Assembly (NCBI GenBank): GCA_033002965.1
Contig: JAURVB010009486.1
Coordinates: 50,078 to 114,077, forward strand
Reading direction: 5' to 3'
DNA length: 64,000 bases
Source: Piper betle
Lineage: Eukaryota > Streptophyta > Magnoliopsida > Piperales > Piperaceae
The stretch's first letter is position 1. The number at the start of each line of letters is the position of its first letter. Of this stretch, positions 60,379 to 64,000 are shown in pieces. The position numbers and the translations under genes are program-made. A model generated the notes under the pieces. It was not told the origin of the DNA. It saw nothing but the letters and a program-made list of their open reading frames with translations, and made no database searches.

Positions 60379-60825
60379 ACTTAAGGTGTGCCACTCGTTT
60401 GGCGGAGGGGGTGGCGAGGGCGCCAGCCGGGCGGGCTGGGGGCGCAGGGGCGCAGATCTGGCGGTGGCGGTGGCGGAGAAGGGGGGTTGGCGGCAGCTCC
60501 AGGGTGCCGGCGAGGGCGGGGACTGTGGCGGCGGGTTGTGGCCGGGTGGGGGGAGGGGGGTGGAGGGGAGGGCCGCCGGCAGGGGCGAGGCCGCGGCGGC
60601 AGGCGGCGAGGCCGCGGTGGGTCGATCGCGGGCGGGAGGGGCGGGGCGGTCGCGGGCGGGAGGGCGGGTCCGGCAGGTCAGGCGGGTCAGACGGGTCTGG
60701 GGGTCGGTCCAACAGTGGGTGGGTGGTTTGATTGTGGGCCGTCGGATCAAGATCCGACGGCCCACTGGAGGCAGCGCATTGGCGCTGCACAAAATAGGAG
60801 CAGCGCACTGGGCAGTGCGCTGCCC
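60379..60825 (-). mobile_element. GC-rich block with a hairpin-bearing terminus, possibly Mutator-like
   Basis: The copia reverse transcriptase is cut at about 60378 by very GC-rich sequence. At its right end are three perfect inverted repeats in a row: 60734-60765 (15-bp arms), 60771-60788 (7-bp arms) and 60800-60823 (10-bp arms). Read from the right, the terminus is GGGCAGCGCACTGCCCAGTG, and AT repeats follow outside. Open frames on both strands (proline-rich on the minus strand) come from the base composition and I do not recognise any protein. Only one terminus is seen. Confidence 0.5.
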
Positions 60826-60984
60826 TATATATATATATTAGTGTGAGTTTCCTGTGCTGCATGACGGGCGACTACTTGTGCTTGAGTTTTATACCAGCCA
60901 TTGGATTTTATCCAATAGCGGAAAATTTTAATCTTTTATCTCCACCACCTCCACCTCCAGGCATATGTTCACAGGGCGGCGGCG

Positions 60985-61135
60985 CTCGTCTGGCTCGGCT
61001 AGCTGCCGGAGGCGGTGGTGGAGTGCAAGTTGGAGATCACGGACATCGTCGTTAGGTACAACCGTACCCTCCTCGTCGCTGACCCGCGCCGCTGTGTGCT
61101 CAAGAATTTCGGCGACCGTACAGCTGCTGCCAGCA
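60985..61135 (+). pseudogene. Cytosolic ribosomal protein S16 (uS9) C-terminal fragment
   Basis: The reading ALVWLG, stop, [19 protein letters not shown], then [20 protein letters not shown] follows the C-terminal part of plant 40S protein S16, where [19 protein letters not shown] is nearly invariant. An in-frame stop, the loss of the final ARARFQKSYR-type tail and the lack of any N-terminal part show it is a fragment. A further open stretch to about 61410 ([28 protein letters not shown]) is unidentified. Confidence 0.65.
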
Positions 61136-61857
61136 GCTCGACCTCAATGAGCTGGTGGTGCCGCCACCAATGCCGCATCCACAGCTGCTTCCGGAGGAGT
61201 TGGACTTGCCGGAGTTCGATGTGGTGGCCAAGGGCTGTAAATTCCCCACACCCCCCCCTCCATTCCTTTCCCCGCGTCGTGCTGCCTTGCTGCCTCAACG
61301 TGGTCTACATCCCCCTACCTGCCGGCGTCATCAATTGTGGCTCCACCGACCTCATCCGGTGATGATGTTTGGGATCTTCGCCAACAGCGCCTTTGCCATC
61401 TGCTTTGCCAAGGTTCATCTTTGTCCCCTTAATCTAAATATGTCGTAGGCATTTTTCCTTTACTTTTTTTTCTTTCAACTCTTGTATGGCTATGTTGTTG
61501 ATCTTGTTTTGATAGATCTGATTCATTAGATCCCTGCACTGGAATTTGTTGATCTGCGATGTAATTATGTGATCCCTGCGCTGAAATTTTGAATTTTGAT
61601 GTGGATTGGTTATCTATGGCTTCATGTAGTGATGGAATTGAAATGTTGTTATGTATTGTAGTTGTGTATTCACTCTCTTTGTTGAAAGTAAGCTGCTTTA
61701 TTGTTGTAGCTCAAGCAAAAGATGTTGATTTGTTTAGCTTAGAGGCTTGCTTCTTTTGAAAGCTTTTGGTAGGTCAATTTGTTATTGATTGGTTCTGCAT
61801 TATGTTAAATACAGTTCGTCTGAAAGCAATTGGTAGGTCAATTGGTTCTTCATTGAT

Positions 61858-62167
61858 TGCAACGTGACCAAGGAAAGAGCTAGAAGTTGACCAAATGAAT
61901 CAGCTGCAATGTGACCAAGGAAAGAGCTGGAAGTTGACCAAATGAATCAGCTGCAATGTGACCAAGGAAAGAGCTGGAAGGTGACCAAATGAATCAGCCG
62001 CAATGTGACCAAGATGCATTTTTAATCAGTTGGAAGGTGACCAAATAAATCAGCTGCAATGTGACCAAGCTGCATTTTTAATCAACTGGAAGGTGACCAA
62101 ATGAATTAGCTACAATGTGACCAAGGAAAGAGCTGCAATGTGACCATGGAGCATTTTTAATCTATCT
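61858..62167 (+). repeat. Minisatellite of about 47-56 bp units
   Basis: About six units repeat the words CAATGTGACCAAGGAAAGAG, CTGGAAGTTGACCAAATGAA and TCAGC. Later units carry GCATTTTTAATCA in place of GGAAAGAG. It lies in the non-coding gap between the RPS16-like and RING ligase pieces. A looser repeat of TTGGTAGGTCAATT precedes it at about 61768-61845. Confidence 0.88.
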
Positions 62168-62461
62168 GCATACGTTTGCAATGTTCTAAGACTAGTTTAA
62201 GGAGTACCTGACAATAATGCTATCATTGTTTTGATGATAACCAAAGTTTACTATTTGGTAATGTATAGACATTATCTTTGGTCATTAGATTGCTTAGTTT
62301 AGTTAGTTCAAAGTCAAAACCATTCACTTCCACTATTAAGCTTCTGGTCTTTTAGGATCTATGTGTGTATATTTTGATCCCGTGTTGTTTTCTTTAGTAT
62401 GATAAAGATGAATTTCTGGCATCGGATATGGGGCTGAAGCAGAGCAAGCAGCCTTCTTGAT

Positions 62462-62909
62462 GAAGCCTTTTCTGTGTGGTTAAAGGGGTTTTCGAATTTG
62501 GTGGGCACTCTTCAGCTGCAGAAGTGCCAAATTTGTACAGGTAACATTTTTCTTGAGCATTCCTAATATACTTAGTCTCATATCATTTGTAATGGAAATT
62601 TTAATTTCATGCAGGTTATGTATAGTGTTTCTTACATTCAGCTGTATCAGTTATGCTATGCCCTGTATATTGTGTGTGACAATCTGCTGTTGCTTGCCTT
62701 GTATTATTTCAATATTGGGTTTTAGAGAAGAACTTGGTCAGACTAGAGGAGCTAGTGCTGAATCAATCAATGCACTTCCTATTTATAAGTTCAAGTTAAA
62801 GACGAGTGAAAGCATAGAGGACGGTGAAGTCAACTCTGGAAGTGCTACTGAGGGTGGGGTTTTGGCTCTTGGCACTAACAAAGAGAGGATAATATCTGGA
62901 GAAGATGCT
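62462..62909 (+). pseudogene. RING-type E3 ubiquitin ligase fragment lacking the RING domain
   Basis: Two joined exons resemble the membrane RING-H2 ligases of the Arabidopsis At1g12760/At1g63170 type (from memory). The first ends at 62540 with GGHSSAAEVPNLYR and has a frameshift just before, since EAFSVWL is in another frame. The second, 62615-62909, reads LCIVFLTFSCISYAMPCILC, then CCCLPCIISILGFREELGQT, ESINALPIYKFKLK and ends GTNKERIISGEDA at a good donor. The next exon should give the CCICL RING; nothing like it is found up to 64000. Without the RING it cannot recruit an E2 enzyme. Confidence 0.78.
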
Positions 62910-63467
62910 GTAAGTGCTATCGTATTCATGAAATGTTTTGCAGTGAGCAATTTTGGCTTTTTCTTTTTTGGGTTAAAGCAAAATCTTTGCTCCTCACGAT
63001 AGCTGCTAATACTTTTAACCTAATTGCATTGATATTATGGTGGTTTGAATCCATCAAGATTTTATTTAGTTAACATTTGATGATGCTTTAAAGTTATTTG
63101 AGCTGTCCAAAGCTAGAGATTCGGAAGGGCTGTTTCATGATTCGTGATTCCTTGTATGCACATGTTCTCATCGTTGATTAATGGTTGTGTGCTCAATAGA
63201 GCACTGCATGTATAGTCTTAACTGTTTATTTCTCCTATATTTGGAATTCTGTGCCCTTTTCAGTACCGTTCCAATTTTGCAGGTGGCTTGAAAGAAAATG
63301 TTATGTTTTGTTTTGTATTTTTTATGTACCATGCACGATGTGTACGGGAATTGAAAAATGTTGTATTTGTGTGATTGCATTTGCTTGATGGCATATGATA
63401 AGCATCATCTTTCTAAAGCTTCTCATCACACCACCAGCTTATGTTTTTTAATGAATTAAACTGTTAT
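62910..63467. other. Non-coding stretch with a partial repeat of the tRNA-like unit
   Basis: No gene is seen. GGTGGTTTGAATCCATCAAG with following TTTAGTTAACATTTGAT (63037-63080) is a diverged partial copy of the sequence at 63516-63560. Confidence 0.5.
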
Positions 63468-63541
63468 GGATCTTTAGCTCAAAATTGGCAGAGCACTCAA
63501 GAAATACTTGAGGGATGGTGGTTCGAATCCATCAAGATCCT
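63468..63541 (+). ncRNA. tRNA-like cloverleaf, probably a pseudo-tRNA or SINE head
   Basis: A full cloverleaf can be drawn: acceptor stem GGATCTT/AAGATCC (7 of 7), D stem GCTC/GAGC, anticodon stem CTCAA/TTGAG and T stem GGTGG/CCATC around the loop TTCGAAT. Pol III A-box-like (TAGCTCAAAATTGG) and B-box (GGTTCGAATCC) sequences are present. The anticodon loop is GAAATAC, which has no U at position 33, so a normal decoding tRNA is unlikely. The same 3' half plus downstream sequence recurs at 63037-63080, which suggests a tRNA-derived repeat. Confidence 0.5.
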
Positions 63542-64000
63542 ACTTAGTCAATATTTGATAAAAATTTGAGATGTTGTAATTATGTAAAAAAACAAAAAAA
63601 TTGTATGATTTATCATGGTTGTATTCAAAGTAACATATATATGATATTAAAATAATATAAATAGACAAAAATATATCATCATCATTCAATAACATTACAT
63701 AAGATTACAATCCACAAAATGCACAAAAAATACAATGACAATGTTTCCCTGTATCTACAACCATACATTATATAAGCCCACAAAATCTTATTGTATGGAA
63801 TCATTGTTACAATTGCTATGAATATTTTTACATGGTAGAATAATGACCTCTCTCATTCCAAAGACTACACATCCGTTTTTTTGTTTGAGCTTGAGCAACT
63901 TCGTATCCAGCCTTCAATCTGTGACTATTCTTGGGACAACCTTTAGTACGCAACTGAGAGGGGTCACGTACTACTATTTGAGGGATATGATCCATTGAAG
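63542..64000. other. AT-rich tail of the window
   Basis: No gene is visible. A minus-strand reading near 63840-64000 is protein-like for short runs, but it continues out of the window and could not be assigned. Confidence 0.4.

Larger units (their letters stand above)
60845..62909. mobile_element. Second Mutator-like terminus with gene fragments behind it
   Basis: CCTGTGCTGCATG near 60851-60863, followed by a T-rich spacer and the hairpin arms CCATTGGAT/ATCCAATAG (60894-60921) and GGAAAATTTTAATC, repeats the terminal layout of the Pack-MULE at 26747. To its right lie an RPS16-like tail and a RING ligase fragment, as expected of an element that has picked up gene pieces. The other terminus was not found in the window, so the right limit given here is only the end of the last fragment. 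Confidence 0.4.

Noticed and set aside
60800..60842. Helitron 3' end
   Set aside because: The hairpin and following AT stretch suggest it, but the CTRRT terminus is absent and the 5' TC end was not found; a Mutator-like terminus fits as well.
60287..60862. 191-residue minus-strand proline-rich frame and three long plus-strand frames
   Set aside because: The region is extremely GC-rich, frames overlap in all directions, and the minus frame runs into the antisense of the copia reverse transcriptase.

Overview
The window is nuclear DNA from a flowering plant. This follows from intron-containing genes with GT/AG junctions, a plant histone octamer promoter, a nuclear gene for a plastid ribosomal protein, an anthocyanidin reductase gene and plant-type LTR retrotransposons. 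I cannot fix the species. The GC-rich coding exons would suit a monocot or an early-diverging angiosperm, but that is weak evidence.

Five host genes can be supported, most of them in the middle of the window: a canonical histone H2A (4501-5017, +); a C2H2 zinc-finger gene of the plant family with a PARP-like C-terminal half (21086-23405, +; reading frame broken once in exon 1); an anthocyanidin reductase (38264-39812, +; one extra base in exon 1); plastid ribosomal protein L24 (40117-41948, -; convergent with the reductase); and a calcium/calmodulin-regulated receptor-like kinase of the CRLK type (44535-47885, -). They have no shared pathway and form an ordinary plant gene neighbourhood. Gene pieces that are not whole genes are a fasciclin-like arabinogalactan protein (35562-36135), a terpene-synthase-like last exon (52929-53086), an RPS16-like tail (60985-61135) and a RING E3 ligase lacking its RING (62462-62909).

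Most of the rest is transposon, arranged in layers. One family of very long LTRs (about 2.8-3.0 kb, TGTAA...TTACA ends) occurs as diverged pieces at 1-2719, as solo LTRs at 10210-13070 (- strand, duplication TTTTT) and 15443-18218 (+, duplication GTTAT), as the 5' LTR of a Ty3/gypsy element at 27456-34865 (duplication GGAGG), and as head-to-head fragments at 34871-35540. The two solo LTRs sit inside a much older LTR element (9038-20372) with no readable proteins. The gypsy element sits inside a Mutator-like element (26747-36221) bounded by a 9-bp duplication (CCTGAAATA); this element carries the FLA gene fragment, so it looks like a Pack-MULE. The gypsy element has lost integrase and most of its 3' LTR.

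The right end (53172-60378) holds two decayed Ty1/copia elements. The second is cut in its reverse transcriptase by a GC-rich block ending in three perfect hairpins (60379-60825). This abuts another Mutator-like terminus (about 60845) followed by the RPS16-like and RING ligase pieces, a minisatellite and a tRNA-like cloverleaf (63468-63541). AT-rich stretches between these blocks show no genes. All identifications come from reading the sequence by eye; no database search was made.
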